Assembly (NCBI GenBank): GCA_934589155.1
Contig: CAKTNP010000003.1
Location: 89,542-153,541, forward strand
DNA: 64,000 bases
Direction of reading: 5' to 3'
Source of the DNA: an uncultured Oscillospiraceae bacterium
GTDB taxonomy: Bacteria; Bacillota; Clostridia; Oscillospirales; Oscillospiraceae
This document shows positions 53,299-60,984 of the stretch, in pieces; position 1 is the first letter of the stretch; each line of letters starts with the position of its first letter. The notes beneath the pieces are model-generated. The model was not told where the DNA came from. It searched no databases and was given only the letters and a program-made list of their open reading frames with translations. Both the position numbers and the translations under genes were made by a program.

Positions 53299-54660
53299 AT
53301 GAAGATCGTGATCATCGGCGACGGCAAGGCCGGCAGAACCTTTGCCGAGGAACTGTCCAAGGCGGGGCATGACGTTACCGTGGTGGATACCTGCGCCAGC
53401 GCGGTCCAGCAGACCGGCAATGACCTGGATATTTTGGCCATTGAGGGCAACGGCTCCACTCTGGACGCCCAGCTCCAGGCGGGGGTGGACAAGGCGGACC
53501 TTTTGATCGCCACCACCTCCACGGACGAAATGAACCTGCTGATCTGCCTCATCGCCAAGAAGGTGGGAGCCCGGCACACCATCGCTCGGGTCCGGAATCC
53601 CCAGTACCGGCGGGAGACCAACATGATCAAGGACGACCTGGGTCTCAGCATGTCTATCAACCCGGAACTGATCTGCGCTACGGAGATTGCCCGGGTCCTG
53701 CGGACCCCCTCGGCCATCAAGGTGGATACCTTTGCCAAGGGTCGGGTGGAGATTCTGAAGCTGCAGATCGGAGAGAATTCTCCCCTAAACGGCATCCGGC
53801 TTATGGAAATGGGCAAATTCCGGGCCCGGGTCCTGGTCTGCGCCGTGGAACGGGGGAAGGAGGCCTATATCCCCAATGGCGGCTTCCGGCTGGAGGCCGG
53901 AGACCGTATCAGCGTGGTGACAGCTCCCAAGGAGGCCGCGGCTTTTCTCAAACGCACCGGGGTCCAGAAGAGCCCGGTGAAGGAGGTCATGATCATCGGC
54001 GGCGGCCGCATCGGCTATTATCTGGCCCGGCAGATGGTGGACTTCGGCGCCAATGTAAAGGTCATCGACCGGGACCCTGCCGTGTGCGCCGCCCTGGCGG
54101 CGGCACTGCCGGAGGCGGAGATCATCTGCGGCGACGGCACGGACTACCAGCTTCTGAGCCAGGAGGACGTGGAGGACATGGACGCCGTTATTACCCTCAC
54201 AGGCTTTGACGAGCAGAATATCCTTATCAGTCTGTATCTGCGGGAGATTACCAAGGCCAAGGTCATTACCAAGGTCAGCCGGACCTCCTACAAGAGCGTC
54301 ACCGACAAATTGGGCATCGACAGCGTGTTCTCCCCCCGACATACGGCGGCAGAGGTGGTGAGCCGCTACGTCCGGGCCATGGCCAATTCCAAGGGCTCCA
54401 ACGTGGAGACCCTGTATAAGATCATCGGAGACAAGGTGGAGGCGCTGGAGTTCCGGGTGAAGCCTGGCTCCCGGGTCTGCGGCGTTCCTCTGACGGATCT
54501 GCCCACCCGGCCGGGGGTCCTGATCGGCTCCATCACCCGGGGCACCCGGGTAATTATCCCCCAGGGCCAGGACATGATCCAGCCCGGAGATTCCGTGGTG
54601 GTGGTGACCTCCATCGCCGGGCTCAACGACCTGGACGACATTTTGGAAAAACACCGGTAA
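53299..54660 (+). CDS. trkA: TrkA potassium-uptake regulatory subunit
   Basis: 453 residues from ATG 53299 behind GGAGGA; an earlier ATG at 53266 lacks a ribosome site. Two RCK modules: KIVIIGDGKAGRTFAEEL (1-18) and VMIIGGGRIGYYLARQMV (~231-248) are NAD-binding loops, each followed by an RCK_C domain (~140-220, ~370-450). It gates a TrkH/KtrB channel, not in this window. RCK_C domains can bind c-di-AMP, and gdpP lies 2.4 kb away. The 172 bases after the stop have short GC hairpins such as CGGCGGA/TCCGCCG but no clear terminator. Confidence 0.93.
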   Translation: MKIVIIGDGKAGRTFAEELSKAGHDVTVVDTCASAVQQTGNDLDILAIEGNGSTLDAQLQAGVDKADLLIATTSTDEMNLLICLIAKKVGARHTIARVRNPQYRRETNMIKDDLGLSMSINPELICATEIARVLRTPSAIKVDTFAKGRVEILKLQIGENSPLNGIRLMEMGKFRARVLVCAVERGKEAYIPNGGFRLEAGDRISVVTAPKEAAAFLKRTGVQKSPVKEVMIIGGGRIGYYLARQMVDFGANVKVIDRDPAVCAALAAALPEAEIICGDGTDYQLLSQEDVEDMDAVITLTGFDEQNILISLYLREITKAKVITKVSRTSYKSVTDKLGIDSVFSPRHTAAEVVSRYVRAMANSKGSNVETLYKIIGDKVEALEFRVKPGSRVCGVPLTDLPTRPGVLIGSITRGTRVIIPQGQDMIQPGDSVVVVTSIAGLNDLDDILEKHR

Positions 54661-54831
54661 GTGCCGGGAGAATCCGGAGTTTTCCGTATTTTTATTCCGG
54701 CTTTCCGGCGGAGCGTTCCGATCCGCCGCCGAGCCAGAAGGACCCTGGCGGAAAATTCCACAAAAAAAGATTCTCGCTGCCCCGGTTTATGTGAAAAGTA
54801 TGGAAACTTGCGCCGGAATGAAATTTTCTCA

Positions 54832-54860
54832 TTGATTTTGTGAGGAAACTGACATACAAT
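54832..54860 (+). promoter_or_regulatory. Promoter of trmL-pgk-tpiA
   Basis: TTGATT (54832-54837) and TACAAT (54855-54860), spacer 17 bp. Confidence 0.72.
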
Positions 54861-54912
54861 AGACGGGAAAACGGTCAGGAAGGGACCCTGGACCTTCCGG
54901 GAGGGAAACGCG

Positions 54913-55428
54913 TTGCTGAATGTGGTGCTGGTGGAGCCTGAGATCCCGCAGAACTGCGGCAATATCGCCCGTACCTGCGCCGCCACCGGCAGCGTCCTGC
55001 ATCTGATCGAGCCGTTAGGCTTCGACATCTCGGAGAAGGCTGTGAAGCGTGCGGGGCTGGATTACTGGCATCTGGTGGACGTTCGGGTGTACCCGAACCT
55101 GGAAGAATTCTTCCGGAAAAACCGGGTGGAGGAAATGTGGTGCCTGTCCACAAAGGCTCCCAGGACCTATTCCGATGCCGTGTTTCACGACGGCTGCTAC
55201 CTGTTCTTCGGCAAGGAGACCAAGGGCCTGCCGGAGGATTTCCTGGAGGCCCATCGCCAAAGCTGTCTGCGTCTGCCCATGCGGCAGGAGGCCCGGAGCC
55301 TGAATCTGTCCAACTCCGTGGCAATTACCGTGTATGAGGCCCTGCGGCAGCTGAATTTTCCCGGCCTTCTGGACCACGGGAAAATGGCCGGTGGCAGCCT
55401 GACCCCTGGACCTGATTCTGCATACTAA
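54913..55428 (+). CDS. trmL: tRNA (cytidine/uridine-34-2'-O)-methyltransferase TrmL
   Basis: 171 residues from TTG 54913, GGGAGGG upstream. LNVVLVEPEIPQNCGNIARTC, FFGKETKGLPEDFL and LNLSNSVAITVYEAL are the three motifs of the SPOUT knot fold in TrmL. It methylates the wobble ribose of tRNA-Leu. 21 bp before pgk, so a tRNA modification gene leads a glycolysis operon. Confidence 0.95.
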   Translation: MLNVVLVEPEIPQNCGNIARTCAATGSVLHLIEPLGFDISEKAVKRAGLDYWHLVDVRVYPNLEEFFRKNRVEEMWCLSTKAPRTYSDAVFHDGCYLFFGKETKGLPEDFLEAHRQSCLRLPMRQEARSLNLSNSVAITVYEALRQLNFPGLLDHGKMAGGSLTPGPDSAY

Positions 55429-55449
55429 ATGGAAAAGGAGAAAAAGACC

Positions 55450-56649
55450 ATGAACTATAACAAAAAGTCGATCGAGGACATTGACGTATCCGGCAAGCGG
55501 GTGCTGTGCCGCTGCGACTTCAACGTCCCCACCAAGGACGGCAAGATCACCTCTGATAAGCGGATCGTGGCTGCCATGCCCACCATCGAGTATCTGGTGA
55601 ACCACGGCGCCAAGGTCATTCTGTGCTCCCATATGGGCAAGCCCAAGGGCGAGTGGAAGCCCGAGCTGAGCCTGAAGGTGGTGGCCGAGCGGATCTCCGA
55701 GCTGCTGGGCAAGCCCGTTATTATGGCTGCCGACGTGGTGGGCGAGGACGCCAAGGCCAAGGCCGCTGCCCTGAAGGACGGCGATGTGATGCTGCTGGAG
55801 AACGTCCGCTATATGAAGGGCGAGACCAAGAACGATCCCGAGCTGTCCAAGGAGCTGGCCTCCATGGCTGACATTTTCGTGAACGACGCCTTCGGTACCG
55901 CTCACCGGGCCCACTCCTCCACCGCCGGTGTGGCAGATTACCTGCCCGCCGTCTGCGGTTTCCTGGTCCAGAAGGAGGTTTCCATCATGGGCAAGGCTCT
56001 GGCCGATCCCGAGCGTCCCTTTGTGGCCATCCTGGGCGGCGCCAAGGTCTCCGACAAGCTGAACGTTATCAACAACCTGCTGGAGAAGGTGGACACCCTC
56101 ATCATCGGCGGCGGCATGGCATACACCTTCCTGGCGGCCAAGGGCTATTCCGTGGGCACCAGCCTGCTGGATTCCGAAAAGATCGACTACTGCAAGGACA
56201 TGATGGCCAAGGCCGAGGCCAAGGGCGTCAAGCTCCTGCTGCCCATCGACACCGTGGTGGCTTCCGAGTTCCCCAACCCCATTGACGGCGAGATCGCCGT
56301 GGAGACCGTGTCCTCCAACGAGATCCCCGCGGACAAGATGGGTCTGGACATCGGCGAGAAGACCCGCGAGCTCTTTGCCGAGGCTGCCAAGAGCGCCAAG
56401 ACCGTGGTCTGGAACGGTCCCATGGGCGTGTTTGAGAATCCCACCCTGGCCAAGGGCACCATCGCCGTGGCCCAGGCTCTGGCCGATTCCTCCGCTGTGA
56501 CCATCGTCGGCGGCGGCGACTCCGCCGCGGCCTGCGAGCAGCTGGGCTTCGCCGACAAGATCACCCATATTTCCACCGGCGGCGGCGCCTCTCTGGAGTT
56601 CCTGGAGGGCCTGGAGCTGCCCGGCATCGCCTGCCTGCAGGACAAATAA
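55450..56649 (+). CDS. pgk: Phosphoglycerate kinase
   Basis: 399 residues from ATG 55450, AAAGGAG nine bases upstream. [50 protein letters not shown] and [13 protein letters not shown] are PGK motifs; both lobes complete. Makes ATP from 1,3-bisphosphoglycerate. Strong C/G-ending codon use marks high expression. No GAPDH gene in the window. Confidence 0.98.
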   Translation: MNYNKKSIEDIDVSGKRVLCRCDFNVPTKDGKITSDKRIVAAMPTIEYLVNHGAKVILCSHMGKPKGEWKPELSLKVVAERISELLGKPVIMAADVVGEDAKAKAAALKDGDVMLLENVRYMKGETKNDPELSKELASMADIFVNDAFGTAHRAHSSTAGVADYLPAVCGFLVQKEVSIMGKALADPERPFVAILGGAKVSDKLNVINNLLEKVDTLIIGGGMAYTFLAAKGYSVGTSLLDSEKIDYCKDMMAKAEAKGVKLLLPIDTVVASEFPNPIDGEIAVETVSSNEIPADKMGLDIGEKTRELFAEAAKSAKTVVWNGPMGVFENPTLAKGTIAVAQALADSSAVTIVGGGDSAAACEQLGFADKITHISTGGGASLEFLEGLELPGIACLQDK

Positions 56650-56707
56650 GAAATTACGTTTCGTAATTTACGATTAACATACAGATAATTGGAGGACATT
56701 GAGAACC

Positions 56708-57484
56708 ATGAACAGAAAGTACCGCAAGACCGTCATTGCAGGCAACTGGAAGATGAACAAGACACCCAGCGAAACCAAGGAATTCATGACCAGCTTTAAG
56801 GCCATTATGCCCAAGGGCCGCTGGTGTGACGTGGCCCTGTGCGTGCCCGCCGTCTGCATCCCCGCCGCTGTCCGCGCCATGCGCGAGACCCGGGTGGGCA
56901 TCGGCGCCGAGAACTGCAACGCCAACGCCTCCGGCGCCTACACCGGAGAAATCGCCACCAACATGCTGGTGGACGCCGGCTGCAAGTACGTGATCATCGG
57001 CCACTCCGAGCGCCGTGCCATGGGCGAGACCGACGCCGACGTGAACGCCAAGGTCCTGGCCGCTCTGGAAGCCGGCCTGATCCCCATCATGTGCTGCGGC
57101 GAGACTCTGGAGCAGCGGGAAGCCGGCGTCACCGCCGAGTGGATCGCCATGCAGATCAAGCAGGGCCTGCAGAACGTGCCCGAGGAGAAGATCCGCAAGG
57201 TCATCATCGCCTACGAGCCCATCTGGGCCATCGGCACCGGCCGTACCGCTACCCCCGAGCAGGCCGAGGAGGTCTGTGAGGGCATCCGGACCGTGGTCCG
57301 CAAGCTGTACAGCTCCAAGAACGCCCGTGCCATCTCCATCCTGTACGGCGGCTCCATGAACGATAAGAATGCCTTCGAGCTGCTGGCTCAGCCCGACATC
57401 GACGGCGGCCTCATCGGCGGCGCTTCCCTGGTTCCTGAGAAGTTCGTAAAGATCATCGAGGCTGCTAACCAGCCCACCATGTGA
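56708..57484 (+). CDS. tpiA: Triosephosphate isomerase
   Basis: 258 residues from ATG 56708 with GGAGG twelve bases upstream (a TTG at 56699 is too close). AGNWKMNKT with the active Lys, IIGHSERR with His, YEPIWAIGTG with Glu are all present. The phosphate-binding loop reads YGGSM instead of the usual YGGSV. 58 bp after pgk, a gap with the palindrome AAATTACG-TTT-CGTAATTT. Confidence 0.98.
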   Translation: MNRKYRKTVIAGNWKMNKTPSETKEFMTSFKAIMPKGRWCDVALCVPAVCIPAAVRAMRETRVGIGAENCNANASGAYTGEIATNMLVDAGCKYVIIGHSERRAMGETDADVNAKVLAALEAGLIPIMCCGETLEQREAGVTAEWIAMQIKQGLQNVPEEKIRKVIIAYEPIWAIGTGRTATPEQAEEVCEGIRTVVRKLYSSKNARAISILYGGSMNDKNAFELLAQPDIDGGLIGGASLVPEKFVKIIEAANQPTM

Positions 57485-57506
57485 TCGAATTTTAGTAATA
57501 CTGCAC

Positions 57507-57541
57507 AAAATGCCCGCCGATTATTCGGCGGGCATTTTACT
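57507..57541 (+). terminator. Terminator of trmL-pgk-tpiA
   Basis: AAAATGCCCGCCGA and TCGGCGGGCATTTT form a perfect stem over TTAT, with further T-rich sequence after it. Confidence 0.92.
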
Positions 57542-57580
57542 ATTTTTAATAATTTTTTTACAGACTTTCGACGGCCGGTG

Positions 57581-57589
57581 TGCTATAAT
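57581..57589 (+). promoter_or_regulatory. Extended -10 promoter of CBS-pair gene
   Basis: TGCTATAAT at 57581-57589 is a perfect extended -10; no good -35 lies upstream. Confidence 0.6.
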
Positions 57590-57638
57590 ACCCCAGGATC
57601 AAAGGCCGGGAGCCCCGGCTGAAAAAAGGAGCGGGTAC

Positions 57639-58052
57639 ATGAATATTCTGTTTTTCCTGACGCCAAAGGGCATGTGTGCCTTTCTCAATGACGACGATAC
57701 CCTGCGCCAGGCTCTGGAACGGATGGAGGCGGCGGGCTATGCGGCCCTGCCGATCTTGAACAAAAGAGGAGAGTATTGCGGCACCCTCACCGAGGGAGAC
57801 CTATTATGGGCGGTGAAGAACCTGTGCGGCATGGACCTGCGGCAGACCGAGGACCACAGGATCATGGAGATATCCCATCGTCGGGACAATGTGCCGGTGA
57901 AGGTCTCCACCACCATGCAGGAACTCATCGACCGGGCCAGCGAGCAGAACTTCGTGCCGGTGATTGACGATAAGAATGCCTTTATCGGTATCGTTACCCG
58001 CCGGGCCATTATGAAGTACTGCCGCCAGACCATGAGTCTGGAAGAGGATTAA
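57639..58052 (+). CDS. CBS-pair protein (CbpB/DarB-like)
   Basis: 137 residues from ATG 57639, AAAAAAGGA upstream. Two CBS motifs make up nearly the whole protein (~15-60 and ~80-130): TLRQALERMEAAGYAALPIL and NFVPVIDDKNAFIGIVTRRAIM. Size and layout match Bacillus DarB (YkuL), a c-di-AMP sensor that controls Rel and pyruvate carboxylase. Ligand here is not proven; AMP-binding is the common alternative. Monocistronic. Confidence 0.82.
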   Translation: MNILFFLTPKGMCAFLNDDDTLRQALERMEAAGYAALPILNKRGEYCGTLTEGDLLWAVKNLCGMDLRQTEDHRIMEISHRRDNVPVKVSTTMQELIDRASEQNFVPVIDDKNAFIGIVTRRAIMKYCRQTMSLEED

Positions 58053-58067
58053 AGATAGAGACCAAGC

Positions 58068-58098
58068 AAGACCTCTGGCCGGGCCGGAGGTCTTATTT
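58068..58098 (+). terminator. Terminator of CBS-pair gene
   Basis: AAGACCTCTGGCC and GGCCGGAGGTCTT (with a small mismatch), then ATTTTAT. Confidence 0.85.
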
Positions 58099-58110
58099 TA
58101 TGCCGCAAAC

Positions 58111-58152
58111 GGAATGAGGCGCCTGACCGGCAAACCGGCAGACGCCTCATTC
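58111..58152 (-). terminator. Stem-loop after thiT
   Basis: GGAATGAGGCG and CGCCTCATTCC pair with inner CTG/CAG and CGG/CCG pairs. No U-run on the minus strand; probable terminator or stabilising hairpin, 34 bp after the thiT stop. Confidence 0.55.
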
Positions 58153-58186
58153 CTATGTTGAGAGAGAAGAGAGGAGCAAAGTAATT

Positions 58187-58810
58187 TCAGCGGTCCGTGC
58201 CGACCTTGCTCAGGGCTTTGGTCAGCAGGGGAACGCCGATGACGGTCTCGATGATCTCCGGCAGCATGAAGGTGCCGTTGTAAATGACGGAGAACATCCA
58301 AGCGCCATACTTGTGGACAATGTGATCCGGATCATCTGCGTACCACTCCAGGTCCAGGGCGTACCAGATCACAGCACCGGAAAGAATATGGCAGGCAAAC
58401 CGCAGCAGGGTCACAAGCAGGGTGCCCAAAACCGCGGCAATAACCAGGTTTGCGGTATCGTTCTTTACAAAGCGGATATTCCGGAACAGGCCGCCCAGAC
58501 CCAGCAGGGTAAAGGGGAGAATGTAGTCCAGCAGACAGCACAGGACGATGCCGCCGGGGGTGGGGACCCATGCCACATTATTTAGGCCAAGAAGAAGCTG
58601 GATGACGGAGTGGACGAAACCGGCCAGCAGACCGGTTTTCACGCCCCGGCGCATACTCAGAATGATGATGGGGGCCATGCTCAGCAGGGTGACGGAACCG
58701 CCGTAAGGCGCCTCATACACCTTTACCATGCTGAGGACCGTTGCCAGAGCCACCATAATGGCGCTCTCGGCCAGGATACGCAGAGATTTGCTGTTTTTTT
58801 GGGTTGCCAT
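58187..58810 (-). CDS. thiT: ECF thiamine transporter S-component ThiT
   Basis: 207 residues from ATG 58810, AGGAGG ten bases upstream; an earlier ATG would run into the riboswitch. Six helices; ALATVLSMVKVYEAPYGGSVTLLSM (read as TVLSMVKVYEAP and YGGSVTLLSMAP) and GFVHSVIQLLLGL are ThiT-like, the last near the thiamine pocket. It binds thiamine and works with a shared EcfA-A'-T module that is not in the window. A TPP riboswitch precedes it. Confidence 0.93.
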   Translation of the reverse strand: MATQKNSKSLRILAESAIMVALATVLSMVKVYEAPYGGSVTLLSMAPIIILSMRRGVKTGLLAGFVHSVIQLLLGLNNVAWVPTPGGIVLCCLLDYILPFTLLGLGGLFRNIRFVKNDTANLVIAAVLGTLLVTLLRFACHILSGAVIWYALDLEWYADDPDHIVHKYGAWMFSVIYNGTFMLPEIIETVIGVPLLTKALSKVGTDR

Positions 58811-58890
58811 AGAATCGAGAACCTCCTCACAAATTAACCGCATTGCAAACCAGTCGTGGCGTGCAATGCGGCGTGAGGCCATAAGTTGCA

Positions 58891-58980
58891 TCTTTCCCTA
58901 CGACGGTATCAACCGTATCAGGTTCGCGGGTCAGAGCCCAAAAGCTCACTCTCAGCCGGATCCGTCCGGCCCCCCGAAGA
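58891..58980 (-). promoter_or_regulatory. TPP (thiamine pyrophosphate) riboswitch
   Basis: On the minus strand CTGAGA (58950-58955) and the block with ACCCGCGAACCTGATACGG, then CGTAGGGA (58895-58902), are the two conserved THI-element cores; the distance between them is normal. It lies between promoter 59007-59035 and thiT. No clear terminator hairpin follows, so control may be at translation. Confidence 0.93.
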
Positions 58981-59006
58981 TTGATTTGTTCTGCGATCTA
59001 TGGTCG

Positions 59007-59035
59007 ATTATAGAGGAATCCTGTCGTATTGTCAA
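59007..59035 (-). promoter_or_regulatory. Consensus sigma-A promoter of thiT
   Basis: TTGACA (59030-59035) and TATAAT (59007-59012) on the minus strand, spacer 17 bp: a perfect match. RNA start predicted about 20 bases ahead of the riboswitch. Confidence 0.9.
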
Positions 59036-59059
59036 GCCTATATGCCTATTATTTTGGTA

Positions 59060-59605
59060 TTATTTCAGAATGGGCTTCAGCCGCCGGCCCACCAGCTCCG
59101 CCACGACCAGTTTCACAAGATCCGGCAGGAGGAAGGGAACCACACAGCCCATCAGTGCGGTCTTGACCGTAATATCGCCCTTGGTCTGCAGGTACACGTG
59201 GACATACCAGGCGGTGCCGAAAGCATAGCACAGAGCCAGGCCCAGCACCAGCGCCAGGACCTGAATGGGCAGCTTTTCCCCCAGCAGGGCGGTCATGAGC
59301 CAGTACAAAAGGCCCGTCAGCAGGAAGCCCAGGATGTAGCCGCCGGTGCTGCCCAGCAGGGCCCCCAGGCCGCCCCGGAAGCCGGAGAACACGGGCACGC
59401 CTACGGCGCCCAGCAGGATGTAAACCAGAATGGCGATGGTGCCCCGTTTGCCCCCCAGCAGGATCAGGGTCAGGAACACGCCCATGGTCTGCAGGGTGAA
59501 GGCTACGGCGGGGGTGGGGATGGTGATCCAGGCGCAGATCGCCAGCAGCGCCGCCATCAGGGCGATGTAGCACAGATTCCGAACGGTAAATGTTTTCTCT
59601 TTCAT
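59060..59605 (-). CDS. bioY: Biotin transporter BioY
   Basis: 181 residues from ATG 59605 with AGGAGG nine bases upstream; an earlier ATG is at the predicted RNA start. Six helices; VAFTLQTMGVFLTLILLGGKRG and PVFSGFRGGLGALLGSTGGYILGF (in two parts, PVFSGFRGGLGAL and GSTGGYILGF) are BioY motifs. It takes up biotin alone or with the ECF module. The operator upstream fits BirA control. No biotin synthesis genes are seen, so uptake may be essential. Confidence 0.95.
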   Translation of the reverse strand: MKEKTFTVRNLCYIALMAALLAICAWITIPTPAVAFTLQTMGVFLTLILLGGKRGTIAILVYILLGAVGVPVFSGFRGGLGALLGSTGGYILGFLLTGLLYWLMTALLGEKLPIQVLALVLGLALCYAFGTAWYVHVYLQTKGDITVKTALMGCVVPFLLPDLVKLVVAELVGRRLKPILK

Positions 59606-59633
59606 GGAAAAACCTCCTAATATTGTCCCGGAC

Positions 59634-59688
59634 AGTATGCCATATTTCATGTCGATTGTCAACTTATATTTGCTAAATGGTTTACAAT
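59634..59688 (-). promoter_or_regulatory. BirA-type biotin operator overlapping bioY promoter
   Basis: On the minus strand ATTGTAAACC and GTTGACAAT are inverted repeats 15 bp apart, the pattern of BirA sites (TTGTaAACC-n15-GGTTnACAA). The right half-site contains TTGACA (59657-59662), the -35 box; CATACT (59634-59639) is the -10 box at 17 bp. Bound BirA-biotin would cover the -35 box. Confidence 0.82.
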
Positions 59689-59732
59689 TATAAGAATTTT
59701 CGGAGGACGGGGCGAAAAAGTCGGAAAGACAC

Positions 59733-59761
59733 TTGATTCCTGGGGGCGGACGTGCTATACT
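59733..59761 (+). promoter_or_regulatory. Promoter of aromatic amino acid operon
   Basis: TTGATT (59733-59738) and TATACT (59756-59761), spacer 17 bp, with TG ahead of the -10 box. RNA start near 59768, about 27 bases before the leader peptide. Confidence 0.8.
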
Positions 59762-59794
59762 ACGGGCAGAATTCTTTTTGGAGGATCCGTTTCC

Positions 59795-59884
59795 ATGCTG
59801 ATGAACATTTCCTTTGCAGCCTATTCCTACTATTACTTTTACTTTACGGTGGAAAGTAATAGCGATTTGTGCTGCAATTCGTGA
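59795..59884 (+). CDS. Leader peptide rich in Tyr and Phe (attenuator control)
   Basis: 29 codons from ATG 59795 to TGA 59882-59884, with GGAGGA nine bases upstream (59780-59785). Residues 7-17 hold Phe-Ala-Ala-Tyr-Ser-Tyr-Tyr-Tyr-Phe-Tyr-Phe: eight aromatics out of eleven. It is followed 43 bases later by a perfect intrinsic terminator and then by aroF, tyrA, aroB and aroA. This is the textbook layout of ribosome-mediated attenuation: scarce charged tRNA-Tyr/Phe would stall the ribosome and prevent the terminator. Too short to have homologues that would prove it; position and composition are the evidence. Confidence 0.85.
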   Translation: MLMNISFAAYSYYYFYFTVESNSDLCCNS

Positions 59885-59927
59885 GATGTTCCCGGGACGG
59901 AAGGTCCTGAGAGATCCAGAACAACGT

Positions 59928-59961
59928 GAGCCGCATCGAATCGCCGATGCGGCTCTTTTTT
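59928..59961 (+). terminator. Attenuator terminator before aroF
   Basis: GAGCCGCATCG (59928-59938) and CGATGCGGCTC (59945-59955) pair perfectly over a 6-nt loop and run into TTTTTT (59956-59961), 18 bases before the aroF start. Confidence 0.93.
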
Positions 59962-59979
59962 ATGAAAGGAGCGCTCGTT

Positions 59980-60984
59980 ATGATCGCCGTATTAAAACAA
60001 GGAACCACCGAACAGCAGCTGGAGCACCTGGTGGATTGGCTGAAGAGCCAGTCTTTGGATGTGCATATTTCCCACGGCAGGGACTATACCATCCTGGGCC
60101 TCATAGGGGACACCTCCAAGGTGGACATGGAGCTTTTGGCCTCTTTGGAGATCGTGGACTCCGTCCGCCGGGTGTCGGAGCCCTTTAAGCAGGTGAACCG
60201 GAAGTTCCACCCCGAGGACACTGTGGTCTCCGCCGGGGGCGTGAAGATCGGCGGCGGGAATTTCTGCCTCATTGCCGGTCCGTGCTCCGTGGAGACTCAC
60301 GACCAGATTATTGAGGTGGCGGAGGCTGTGAAGGCCGCCGGAGCCAACATCCTCCGGGGCGGTGCTTTCAAGCCCCGTACCTCCCCCTACGATTTCCAGG
60401 GTCTGAAGGCCGAGGGCATCAAGCTCCTGGTGGAGGCAAAGAAGGCCACGGGCATGCCCATCATCACGGAGCTGATGAACATCCGTCATATCGACCTGTT
60501 CGAGGACGTGGACTTTATCCAGGTGGGTGCCCGGAACATGCAGAATTTTGATATGCTGGCGGAGCTGGGCAAGAGCAAAAAGCCCATTCTTCTGAAGCGG
60601 GGCCTGGCCAATACCCTGAAGGAGCTTCTCATGAGCGCCGAGTATATCATGGCCAACGGCAACGAGAACGTGATCCTCTGCGAGCGGGGTATCCGGACCT
60701 TTGAGACCTACTCCCGGAACACTCTGGATCTCACTGCCGTGCCCATTTTGCAGGAGCTGAGCCACCTGCCCATCGTGGTGGATCCCAGCCATGCCACCGG
60801 CCGGACCAAGCTGGTGCCGCCTATGGCTCTTGCCGCCGCGGCCTCCGGTGCCGATGGCATTATGGTGGAGGTTCACAATGATCCCCCCCATGCCCTCTGC
60901 GACGGTGCCCAGTCTCTGACCCCGGCCCAGTTTGCGGAGCTTGCCCCCAAGATCCTTCGGGTCCGGGAGGCGGTACTGCAATGA
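59980..60984 (+). CDS. aroF: 3-Deoxy-7-phosphoheptulonate synthase (DAHP synthase), type I-beta
   Basis: 334 residues from ATG 59980 behind GAAAGGAG; an upstream ATG lies in the terminator. The first ~70 residues form a ferredoxin-like regulatory domain, as in the Thermotoga enzyme where it mediates Tyr/Phe inhibition. The barrel has IAGPCSVET, GGAFKPRTSPYDFQG, QVGARNMQNF, LLKRGLANT and VVDPSHATGR. It joins PEP and erythrose-4-phosphate, the first step to aromatics. Thus both enzyme activity and transcription (attenuator) appear to answer to Tyr/Phe. Stop overlaps tyrA. Confidence 0.97.
   Translation: MIAVLKQGTTEQQLEHLVDWLKSQSLDVHISHGRDYTILGLIGDTSKVDMELLASLEIVDSVRRVSEPFKQVNRKFHPEDTVVSAGGVKIGGGNFCLIAGPCSVETHDQIIEVAEAVKAAGANILRGGAFKPRTSPYDFQGLKAEGIKLLVEAKKATGMPIITELMNIRHIDLFEDVDFIQVGARNMQNFDMLAELGKSKKPILLKRGLANTLKELLMSAEYIMANGNENVILCERGIRTFETYSRNTLDLTAVPILQELSHLPIVVDPSHATGRTKLVPPMALAAAASGADGIMVEVHNDPPHALCDGAQSLTPAQFAELAPKILRVREAVLQ

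Noticed and set aside
55015-56568. 517-residue open frame on the minus strand opposite trmL and pgk
   Set aside because: Shadow of GC-rich, codon-biased genes; the translated text is low-complexity Gly/His/Leu and the plus-strand genes are certain.
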